From: JBFGCM01 sp041581135
GTDB taxonomy: Bacteria > Actinomycetota > Acidimicrobiia > Spongiisociales > UBA5794
DNA: 35,275 nucleotides
Reading direction: 5' to 3'
Assembly (NCBI GenBank): GCA_041581135.1
Contig: JBFGCM010000031.1
Span: 1-35,275 of the forward strand
Part shown: positions 26,760-33,897 of the stretch, one piece after another
How positions within the stretch are numbered: the first letter of the stretch is position 1
Layout of the letters: the number at the start of each line of letters is the position of its first letter
Position numbers and translations under genes: made by a program
The notes under the pieces: model-generated
Database searches by the model: none
What the model was told of the DNA's origin: nothing
Seen by the model: only the letters and a program-made list of their open reading frames with translations

Positions 26760-27776
26760 TCAGTCGATCGGCGTAAGTGCTCCCGCCAACTCCACCGAAC
26801 GGCGCTCGGCACGCCGGACCTTTGTCATCTCGGCAACGATCGCCAGCGCGATCTCCTCCGGAGTGGTGCTGCCGATGTCTATGCCGATGGGCGCATGGAG
26901 CCGATCGATCTGTTCCTGCTCGACTCCCATCGCGGCGAGGCGCTCGACTCGTGCCGCATGTGTCTTGCGGCTGCCGATGGCCCCCACGTAGGGAGCTGGT
27001 CCGGCGAGCACGGAGGGCAGGAGGGGGTCTTCGAATCGGGCGTCATGGCTGAGCACCACCACATAGGTGCGGTCGTCGATGGCTACCTGCTCGAGGACCT
27101 GGTCGGGCCACCCCACCAGCACGGCATCGGCGTCGGGGAAGCGGTCCGGGGTGGCGAACGCAGCTCGCGCATCGGCGACGGTGACCCCAAACCCGAGGTC
27201 CTTGGCGAGCCGGACGAGTGGTTGGGCGACATGTCCGGCACCGAAGACCAATGCATGGGGAGGGGCGGGGAACGGCTCGAAGAACACGTCGACGTCGCCG
27301 TAGCGCAAGGTGGCGCTGCGCTCCACGGCGAGGAGGCGCGAGGCGTCGGTGGCGACGTCGTCTGCGATCGAGTCGGGCAGCGAGCCGGTGACCACTCTTC
27401 CGGCGGCGTCGAGCACCGCCTGGCTGCCGGCGTCCGGCCCGGACACCAAGGTGGCGGCCGTGTGCCCTGGTGGAGGAGGCGTGGTGTCGGCCTCCGTTGC
27501 CAGGAACACCTGGATCGTTCCGCCGCAGCTGAGGCCGACGGCGAACGCGTCCTCGTCGGCGATGCCGTAGCTCACCAACCGCGGCTTCCCGGAGGCGGCC
27601 ACCTCGGCGGCATGGAGGATCACGTCGTTCTCCACGCACCCACCGCTCACCGACCCGTCGAAGGTGCCGTCGCCGTGAATGCGCATGCTGGCACCGACAG
27701 GTCGTGGCGCCGACCCGCGGATGTTGACCACGGTGGCGTGCACCGTGGCGTCGCTCGGGCTCGGTTCACCGGTCAT
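26760..27776 (-). CDS. XdhC/CoxF-type molybdoenzyme maturation factor (no YHS domain)
   Basis: 338 residues. The N-terminal XdhC domain shows GSAPRPVGASM (21-31) and SGGCVENDV (44-52, Cys47), both diagnostic. The C-terminal Rossmann part shows ALVFGAGHVAQPLVRLAKDLGF and YVGAIGSRKTHAAR. Such proteins bind molybdenum cofactor and promote its sulfuration and insertion into the large subunit. The N-terminus is about 20 residues shorter than many homologues. The ATG overlaps the coxE stop (ATGA), so the start is probably right. Unlike the paralogue at 16518-17465 it ends without a metal-binding extension. Confidence 0.9.
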   Translation of the reverse strand: MTGEPSPSDATVHATVVNIRGSAPRPVGASMRIHGDGTFDGSVSGGCVENDVILHAAEVAASGKPRLVSYGIADEDAFAVGLSCGGTIQVFLATEADTTPPPPGHTAATLVSGPDAGSQAVLDAAGRVVTGSLPDSIADDVATDASRLLAVERSATLRYGDVDVFFEPFPAPPHALVFGAGHVAQPLVRLAKDLGFGVTVADARAAFATPDRFPDADAVLVGWPDQVLEQVAIDDRTYVVVLSHDARFEDPLLPSVLAGPAPYVGAIGSRKTHAARVERLAAMGVEQEQIDRLHAPIGIDIGSTTPEEIALAIVAEMTKVRRAERRSVELAGALTPID

Positions 27777-28921
27777 GCGGGGCGTCGTTTGGCCGGCACG
27801 CTCTCCAGTATGCCGATCAGCGAGCGGAGGTCGGTCAGGTTGCCTGCCGGCAGGAAGTGGTCGACGTGGGGGAGCACCGTTCGCATGCCCCGGGTGAGAG
27901 GGGCGTAGCCGTCTCTCCCCGCCAGCGGGTTCAGCCAGATGACGCGGTGCATGGCGCGGGCAAAACGTGCCATCTCCTCGGCCAGTACCGCGGGGTCGCC
28001 GCAGTCCCAGCCGTCGGAGATCACCAGTCCCACCGCGCCGCCACGGGTGACTCGGCGGCCCCAGTTCCAGTTGAAATCCCGCAGGGCCTCACCGATCTTG
28101 GTTCCGCCCGACCAGTCGAACACGGTGTTCGACACCTGGCTGAGGGCGGTCGAGGGGTTGCGGTGCCGGATCTCCCGCGTGATCCGGGTGAGTTGTGTGG
28201 AGAAGACGAACGCCTCGACCCGGCCGAGCCGGCCCTGGGCGGCGTGGATGAAGTACATGAACATCTCGGCGTACTTCTCCATCGACCCACTGATGTCGGC
28301 GATCACCACCAGCGGCCGCTTCCGGTGGCCGGGATCGGAGAACGCGAGCGGGATCAGGTCCCCTTCAGGCCCGCTCAGCCTCCGCAGCGTGCGTCGCATG
28401 TCCGGCCGCCTGCCGCCCGACGCCGGCCCGTAACGGCGGCTCCTGGCGTCGGCGGGTTCCCAGATCATCCGCGCCATCAGTTTCTGGACCTCGGCCCGCT
28501 CCTCGGGGGTCAGGTCCTCGAAGTCCTTCCGTGACAACCGCTCCACCGCGGAGCCACCGACATGTTGCTCGACGTCCTGGGACTCGGCCTCGGGATCAGG
28601 CGCGATGCCGTCCTGGAGCACCGGCATCACCGCGCTGAGCGTCGCCTGGTCCCACATGCGCAACTCGACCTGATCCAACGTGGGACGCCGGCGCGAACCG
28701 TCGCCGAAGAACAGCTCGAAGGCCTCATCGAAGGCCGCCAGCTCGCTGGGACGGGCCACGGCGAGGGAGCGGAACGCCAGGTAGAGATCGTCGCGCTGGT
28801 CCCACCCGATCGACTCGGCGGCGAGCAGCAGGTCGTTGGTGGTGGTGGGAACCACCCCGAGGCCGATGGCCCGTAGGTAGCGGACGAAGTGAACGAGGTT
28901 GCCGGCGAGGATCTCGCTCAT
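27773..28921 (-). CDS. coxE: CoxE-like von Willebrand factor A domain protein
   Basis: 382 residues. The C-terminal vWA domain has the MIDAS motif DISGSM (209-214), with the supporting threonine in GGTKIGEAL and the aspartate in VISDGWDCGD. The N-terminal half is helical and charged, as in CoxE. With the MoxR-type ATPase CoxD it forms a chaperone pair that works on the apo-enzyme active site; in Afipia/Oligotropha the pair is needed for the sulfur and copper of the Mo-Cu centre. Here it lies 24 bases after coxD and is coupled to the XdhC gene. Confidence 0.92.
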   Translation of the reverse strand: MSEILAGNLVHFVRYLRAIGLGVVPTTTNDLLLAAESIGWDQRDDLYLAFRSLAVARPSELAAFDEAFELFFGDGSRRRPTLDQVELRMWDQATLSAVMPVLQDGIAPDPEAESQDVEQHVGGSAVERLSRKDFEDLTPEERAEVQKLMARMIWEPADARSRRYGPASGGRRPDMRRTLRRLSGPEGDLIPLAFSDPGHRKRPLVVIADISGSMEKYAEMFMYFIHAAQGRLGRVEAFVFSTQLTRITREIRHRNPSTALSQVSNTVFDWSGGTKIGEALRDFNWNWGRRVTRGGAVGLVISDGWDCGDPAVLAEEMARFARAMHRVIWLNPLAGRDGYAPLTRGMRTVLPHVDHFLPAGNLTDLRSLIGILESVPAKRRPA

Positions 28922-28945
28922 CTGGGGCGCACTTTCGTCATCGGG

Positions 28946-29845
28946 TCAGGCAGACTCGACCAGGCGTTCGACGCCACCGGCTCGTACCCGGGCGATGTCC
29001 TCCTGGTACTTCAGGATCACCCCGAGGGTGTCTCCGACGATGTCGGGGTCGAGCCGCTCGGAATCCAGCACCTGGAGCGCTCGCGCCCAGTCGAGGGTCT
29101 CGGCCACGCCCGGGGGCTTGAACAGCTCCATGGTGCGGAGCCGCTCCATGGCCCGGGCGAGCTGGGCCGCCAGGTCCTCGGAGATACCTGGGGCCTTGCG
29201 CATCACGATGGCCTTCTCCCGCTCGAAGTCCGGGTAGTCGATCCACTGGTAGATGCAGCGTCGCTTCAACGCGTCGTGGATCTCACGAGTCCGGTTGGAG
29301 GTGACCACCACCACCGGCGGCGTCTCCGCCTTCACGGTCGCGACCTCGGGAATCGACACCTGGAAGTCGGACAAGAGCTCCAGGAGGTACGCCTCGAACT
29401 CCTCGTCGGCGCGGTCCAGCTCGTCGATCAGCAGCACCGGACGCCGCCCCCCGGCGGCGGCCTCTACCGCTTGGAGCAGCGGGCGGGCCACCAGGTACTC
29501 GCGGCTCATGATGTCGGTGACCTCGGCGTGCTCGTCGGCGGCCTCCAGCAGCCGGATCGCCAGCATCTGGCGGGCGTAGTCCCACTCGTACAACGCATGG
29601 GACACGTCGAGGCCCTCGTAGCACTGCAACCGGATGACCTCCTCGCCGAGGATCGCCGCCAGCACCTTGGCGACCTCGGTCTTGCCGACACCGGCCTCAC
29701 CCTCCAGGAACAGCGGGCGGCCGAGCTGAAGTGCCAGATGGATGGCGACCGCGAGGCTGCGGTCGGCGACGTAGTCCTGGGCCTCGAGGGCGATGGCCAC
29801 GTCGTCGACGGAGTCGAGCCCCGCGGTGTAGAGGGAATCGGTCAC
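28946..29845 (-). CDS. coxD: CoxD-like AAA+ ATPase (MoxR family)
   Basis: 299 residues. Walker A GEAGVGKT (49-56), Walker B LLIDELDRAD (138-147) and the sensor-1 stretch VVVTSNRTREIHDALKRRC are all present. MoxR-type ATPases partner with vWA proteins, and CoxD is required for assembly of the CO dehydrogenase metal site. The start is a GTG at 29845 with no ribosome site but a TACCCT box 8 bases upstream, so a leaderless transcript beginning here is likely. It is the only coxD in the window. Confidence 0.93.
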   Translation of the reverse strand: MTDSLYTAGLDSVDDVAIALEAQDYVADRSLAVAIHLALQLGRPLFLEGEAGVGKTEVAKVLAAILGEEVIRLQCYEGLDVSHALYEWDYARQMLAIRLLEAADEHAEVTDIMSREYLVARPLLQAVEAAAGGRRPVLLIDELDRADEEFEAYLLELLSDFQVSIPEVATVKAETPPVVVVTSNRTREIHDALKRRCIYQWIDYPDFEREKAIVMRKAPGISEDLAAQLARAMERLRTMELFKPPGVAETLDWARALQVLDSERLDPDIVGDTLGVILKYQEDIARVRAGGVERLVESA

Positions 29846-29853
29846 GGGGGAGG

Positions 29854-29859
29854 AGGGTA
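29854..29859 (-). promoter_or_regulatory. Candidate -10 element for coxD, leaderless
   Basis: Read on the minus strand this is TACCCT, ending 8 bases before the GTG at 29845, which lacks a Shine-Dalgarno sequence. It would allow the form II cluster to be expressed apart from proVW. Confidence 0.3.
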
Positions 29860-29875
29860 GCGGGGCTCGTTCTGC

Positions 29876-31798
29876 TCAGCCGCTGCGGGCCGCCGGGGGT
29901 CGCAGCCGGTTGCCCCAGGCCTCCGTCATGCGGTCCAGCACCATGGCGATCAGGGCGATGGCGATGCCGACCTCAACCCCGAGACCGACGTCGTTGCGGG
30001 TGAGGGCCTCCACGGTCTTGAAGCCGAGGGCCCCGCCGCCGACCAGCCCGGCGATGATGACCATCGCCAGCACCATCATGATCACCTGGTTGACGGCGGC
30101 CATGAGGGTGGGCGCCGCCAGCGGAATCCGCACCCCCAGCATGGTCTGGCGCGGGGTGGCGCCGAACGTCTGGGATGCCTCCACGCTCTCGGACGGGACC
30201 TGGCGGATACCGAGAGCGGAGATCCTGATCCCCGGCACGATGGCGTAGAGCACCGAGGCGATGATGCCGGGGACGACGCCGACGGTGAACAGGATCACCA
30301 CCGGGATGATGTAGACGAGCGACGGGATGGTCTGCAGCCCGTCGAGGATGGGCCCCAGCGCCGCCTCCACTCGTCGGTTGCGGCCGGCGGCGATGCCGAT
30401 GGGGAGGGCGATTGCCAGCGAGATCAGCACGGCGGTCATCACCTGGGTGAGCGTGTCGATGGACAGCGCCCACAGGCCGATGAGCCCGATGATCGTGACC
30501 GCCCCGGCGCAAAAGGCAGCCAGGCCCCAACCCTTGAGCCGCCACCCGATGTACCCCGTGACGAACACGAGTACCGGCCAGGCGACGGTCTCGGTGAGGA
30601 AGTCGCGCACCGGGATGACGATGCCCGCCACGATGAAGTCGTTCACCGGACGCGTCAGCCACGACAGGTTGTCACGGGCCCACACCACGAGGTCGTCGAT
30701 GGGATCGAACACCCGGGTGGTCCACACCTCCGGAAACTCGATCCAGCCAAGCAGCCGCCCGACCAGCGTCGCTCCAACGATGCCGGCGGTCACCAGAAGC
30801 ACCGTGCGGCGTTCGGGGCGGCGCGCCGGGTCGGTGGTGGCGAGGCTGCGGCCGACACGGTCGAGCACGATGGCCACGGCGACGATGGCGAAGCCCACCG
30901 CGATGCCGCGGCCGGTGCGGCGCTGGTTGAGGGTCTGGAGCACGACGGCACCGAGTCCACCGGCGGCCACCAATGCCGCCAGCACGACGATGCCAAGCGC
31001 CATCATGATCGTCTGGTTGAGCCCGGTCATGATGGAGGGCAGCGCACTGGGCAGTTGGACCTTGAACAGGGTCTGGCGCGGGGTGGCTCCGAAGACGTCG
31101 GATGCCTCGATGGACTGTTCCGGCACCTGGCGGATCCCGAGGGTGGTGAGTCTCACGATCGGCGGCAGGGCGTAGATGATCGTGGCCACGGCTCCGTTGA
31201 CCTTGCCCACCCCGAACATCAACAGCAGCGGCAGGAAGTAGATGAAGGCAGGCACGGTCTGCATCACGTCGAGGAACGGCCGGACGATCTTCTCCACCCG
31301 GGGCTTGAGCGCCGCCCACACCCCGAGCGGAATACCGATGATGCTGGCGATGGCCACGGCGATGGCCATGAGGGCGAGAGTCTCCATGGTCTCGTCCCAG
31401 AGACCGACGAGACCCGGGTAGAGCGCAGCGGCGGCTCCCACGACCGCTTCCATCAGCGGTCGGGTGCGGGCCACGATGAAGAACACGGCGGCGGGCAGCA
31501 CGTACCAGGGGAGCCACTTGAGGAATGTCTCGACGCCGCTCATCGCCGACTCGAGTCCGTTGGTGAGCGGGTTGAAGAACCCGGTGAATGCCACGTGGGT
31601 GCGGCGGTTGGCCCGCCCCCATTCGGCGGCGGAGTCGGCCGGCTCAGAGAAGAACGTGTCGAGCCCGGCGGGGAACTCTGCCCACGAGCTGAAGGCCACC
31701 TGCAGTGCCACGGCTCCGGCGAGCAACCCGAGCCAAGGCAGCCAACGGGACCAGCGGATCCCCGACGCGAGGGTCGTCGGAGCGGTGGTGGACGTCAT
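29876..31798 (-). CDS. proW: Glycine betaine/choline-type ABC transporter permease, tandem double-length ProW
   Basis: 640 residues, about twice the usual permease domain. Two ProW-like domains lie in tandem, at about residues 138-318 and 447-627. The EAA loop appears twice at an offset of 309 residues: EASDVFGATPRQTLFKVQLP (231-250) and EASQTFGATPRQTMLGVRIP (540-559). Between them are extra membrane helices and a loop. One polypeptide could therefore form the whole channel that other systems build from two identical chains. The ATG at 31798 overlaps the proV stop by four bases; the longer frame to 31999 lies inside proV and is rejected. The substrate is probably a quaternary amine, not proven. 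Confidence 0.92.
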   Translation of the reverse strand: MTSTTAPTTLASGIRWSRWLPWLGLLAGAVALQVAFSSWAEFPAGLDTFFSEPADSAAEWGRANRRTHVAFTGFFNPLTNGLESAMSGVETFLKWLPWYVLPAAVFFIVARTRPLMEAVVGAAAALYPGLVGLWDETMETLALMAIAVAIASIIGIPLGVWAALKPRVEKIVRPFLDVMQTVPAFIYFLPLLLMFGVGKVNGAVATIIYALPPIVRLTTLGIRQVPEQSIEASDVFGATPRQTLFKVQLPSALPSIMTGLNQTIMMALGIVVLAALVAAGGLGAVVLQTLNQRRTGRGIAVGFAIVAVAIVLDRVGRSLATTDPARRPERRTVLLVTAGIVGATLVGRLLGWIEFPEVWTTRVFDPIDDLVVWARDNLSWLTRPVNDFIVAGIVIPVRDFLTETVAWPVLVFVTGYIGWRLKGWGLAAFCAGAVTIIGLIGLWALSIDTLTQVMTAVLISLAIALPIGIAAGRNRRVEAALGPILDGLQTIPSLVYIIPVVILFTVGVVPGIIASVLYAIVPGIRISALGIRQVPSESVEASQTFGATPRQTMLGVRIPLAAPTLMAAVNQVIMMVLAMVIIAGLVGGGALGFKTVEALTRNDVGLGVEVGIAIALIAMVLDRMTEAWGNRLRPPAARSG

Positions 31799-32829
31799 GC
31801 CTGCGACTCGAGCACCGTGGCCACGGCGGCACGGTCGATACCGCCGATGGGGCGGCCCGTGGCGTCGACCACCACCACTGTGTCCATCCCGCCCAAGAGC
31901 ATGGGGACGATCCGCTCCACGCTGTCGTGCTCGGTCACCCGAGCACCGTTGCCGGTGACGTCGGTGTCGGTGAGAGGGTGCATGACGTCCCGGGCACACA
32001 GCACTTTGGCTTTGGGGATGTCCTTGGTGAACTCGCGGACATAATCGGTGGCGGGATGGGTGATCAGCTCGGCCGCCGTGCCCACCTGGTCGAACTCGCC
32101 GTCGCGCATGATGGCGATACGGTCGCCGAGCTTGATCGCTTCGGCGAAGTCATGCGTGATGAACACCAGCGTGCGCTGCATGTTCTCCTGCAGGCGGAGC
32201 AGCTCGTCCTGCATGTCGCGCCGGATGAGGGGGTCGAGCGCCGAGAACGGCTCGTCGAAGAACAGGATCTCGGGATCCACGGCCAGGGCCCGGGCCAGGC
32301 CGACTCGCTGCTGCATGCCACCGGAGAGCTGCTGGGGGTAGTGATGTTCCCATCCTTCGAGGCCCACCATGGTCAGCACCTCCAAGGCCCGGGAGTGGCG
32401 CTCCTTCTTGGCGACGCGTTGCACCTCGAGCCCGTAGGCCACGTTGTCGATGACCCTCCGGTGGGGGAGCAGGCCGAAGTGCTGGAACACCATCGAGAGC
32501 TTGCGGCGTCGCACTTCGCGGAGTGCCTGCTCGTTCATGCCGGTCAGGTCCTCACCGTCGATGGCGATGGTGCCTCGGGTGAGATCGGTCAGCCGGGCCG
32601 CACAGCGGATGAGGGTGGACTTGCCCGATCCGGAGAGGCCCATGATGACGAACGTCTCGTTCTGACCGACCGAGAAGGACACGTCGCGAACGCCGATGGT
32701 GGCCCCGGTGGCGGCGAGCACTTCGGCACGGGTGGCGCCGGACTCCGCCATCTCGACTGCCCGGGCCGGCTTGGGACCGAAGATCTTCCACACCGAGGTC
32801 GCTTCGAGTACCACGGGCTGATCAGGCAT
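31795..32829 (-). CDS. proV: Glycine betaine/choline-type ABC transporter ATP-binding protein
   Basis: 344 residues. The N-terminal extension WKIFGPKPARAV...GATRAEVLAATGATIGVRD (14-48) is typical of ProV/OpuAA. Walker A is GLSGSGKST (64-72), Q-loop Q116, signature LSGGMQQR (168-175), and Walker B ILFFDEP (188-194). The C-terminal part (about 280-340) resembles a single CBS-like unit (DVMHPLTDT, then TVVVVDATGRPIGGIDRAAV), which in related transporters senses ionic strength. The ATG at 32829 is chosen because the family N-terminus starts there. A TACATT box eight bases upstream suggests a leaderless mRNA. Confidence 0.94.
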   Translation of the reverse strand: MPDQPVVLEATSVWKIFGPKPARAVEMAESGATRAEVLAATGATIGVRDVSFSVGQNETFVIMGLSGSGKSTLIRCAARLTDLTRGTIAIDGEDLTGMNEQALREVRRRKLSMVFQHFGLLPHRRVIDNVAYGLEVQRVAKKERHSRALEVLTMVGLEGWEHHYPQQLSGGMQQRVGLARALAVDPEILFFDEPFSALDPLIRRDMQDELLRLQENMQRTLVFITHDFAEAIKLGDRIAIMRDGEFDQVGTAAELITHPATDYVREFTKDIPKAKVLCARDVMHPLTDTDVTGNGARVTEHDSVERIVPMLLGGMDTVVVVDATGRPIGGIDRAAVATVLESQA

Positions 32830-32837
32830 CGATCGGT

Positions 32838-32843
32838 AATGTA
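32838..32843 (-). promoter_or_regulatory. Candidate -10 element for proVW, leaderless
   Basis: On the minus strand TACATT ends eight bases before the proV ATG, with no ribosome site in between. It lies in the 59-base divergent gap shared with proX. Confidence 0.35.
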
Positions 32844-32888
32844 GCGGCTTGGGCGGTTCGCGAGAGCCGACGCTACGGAGGGCAAACC

Positions 32889-33848
32889 ATGTGGAAGAAA
32901 CTATTTGCGCTGCTGGCAGCACTCACACTGGTGGCTGCTGCTTGCGGGGGCGACGACGACGGTGCGGGCGGTGACGGAGACAACCCTCCCATCAGCCTCA
33001 TCGTCAATCCATGGACCGCATCCCGGCTCAATGCCGAGGTGGCGAAGATCATCATCGAGCAGGAGTTGGGGAACCCGGTTGATCTGGTGGAGGTGAACGA
33101 GAACGATGCCATGTTCACCGGCATGGCCGACGGCACCCTCGACGCCGTGCTCGAGATCTGGCCGTCTGGTGTCACCGATGCCGAGACGGCGTACTTCGAT
33201 GAGGGTACCGTGGAGGACATCGGTCTCCTCGGAACCGTCGGCAAGATCGGCTGGTTCGTTCCCGATTACGTCATCGACGCCAACCCGGCACTGGCTACGT
33301 GGGAGGGCTACGCCGACCCTGCGGCGGCCCAGCTCTTCGCCACCGCCGAGACCGGTGACAATGGGCGCTTCCTGGGCACTGACCCGTCGTACTCGCAGTA
33401 CGACGAACAGATCATCACCAACCTGGGTCTGCCGTTCGAGGTGATCTTCTCTGGTTCCGAGCCGGCAACCGTCGCCGAGGTCGACACGCGTGTGGCCGCC
33501 GGCGAGCCGATCCTCTTGTACTGGTGGACGCCGACCGCGGCGGTCGCCAAGTACAACCTGGTAAACGTGGAGCTGCCTTCCTACAACGACGAGTGCGGCG
33601 CGTCTGCCGCAGCCGGCGACGGTGGCGTCGACTGTGACTACCCCGAAGACGTGCTGTACAAGGCCGCTTCGGCGATGCTGAAGGACAAGGACGCCGATGT
33701 GTACGCCTTCCTCGAGGCATTCCAGCTCACCACTGAGGATCAGCTGTCGATGCTGCCTGCGGTCGAGATCGACGGCGAGGAACCGGCCGACGTGGCCGCC
33801 AAGTGGGTGGAGGAGAACGAGTCGGTTTGGATGGCCTGGCTCCCGTGA
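32889..33848 (+). CDS. proX: Glycine betaine/choline-type substrate-binding lipoprotein
   Basis: 319 residues of the OpuAC/ProX family. The lipoprotein signal is MWKKLFALLA followed by the lipobox VAAAC (Cys19). Aromatic blocks typical of ligand cages are visible: VNPWTAS, LEIWPSG, KIGWFVP and LLYWWTPTAAVAKYNLV. It would bind a quaternary ammonium compound outside the membrane and feed ProVW. It is transcribed away from proVW, unlike the usual VWX order, and has its own GGAGGG ribosome site. The ligand cannot be fixed from sequence alone. Confidence 0.93.
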   Translation: MWKKLFALLAALTLVAAACGGDDDGAGGDGDNPPISLIVNPWTASRLNAEVAKIIIEQELGNPVDLVEVNENDAMFTGMADGTLDAVLEIWPSGVTDAETAYFDEGTVEDIGLLGTVGKIGWFVPDYVIDANPALATWEGYADPAAAQLFATAETGDNGRFLGTDPSYSQYDEQIITNLGLPFEVIFSGSEPATVAEVDTRVAAGEPILLYWWTPTAAVAKYNLVNVELPSYNDECGASAAAGDGGVDCDYPEDVLYKAASAMLKDKDADVYAFLEAFQLTTEDQLSMLPAVEIDGEEPADVAAKWVEENESVWMAWLP

Positions 33849-33871
33849 CGGGTCGCCACGTTCATCGAGTC

Positions 33872-33897
33872 ATCGAGGGGCCTGCGGGCCCCTCGAT
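33872..33897. terminator. Bidirectional terminator between proX and sulP
   Basis: ATCGAGGGGCC (33872-33882) pairs perfectly with GGCCCCTCGAT (33887-33897) around the loop TGCG: eleven pairs in the gap between two convergent genes. The last base of the right arm is also the first base of the sulP stop codon. There is no T-run, as is common in G+C-rich actinobacteria. Confidence 0.75.

Noticed and set aside
31799..31999. A 67-codon N-terminal extension of ProW
   Set aside because: It overlaps the coding end of proV, is rich in Arg and His, and the ATG at 31798 makes the usual four-base overlap.
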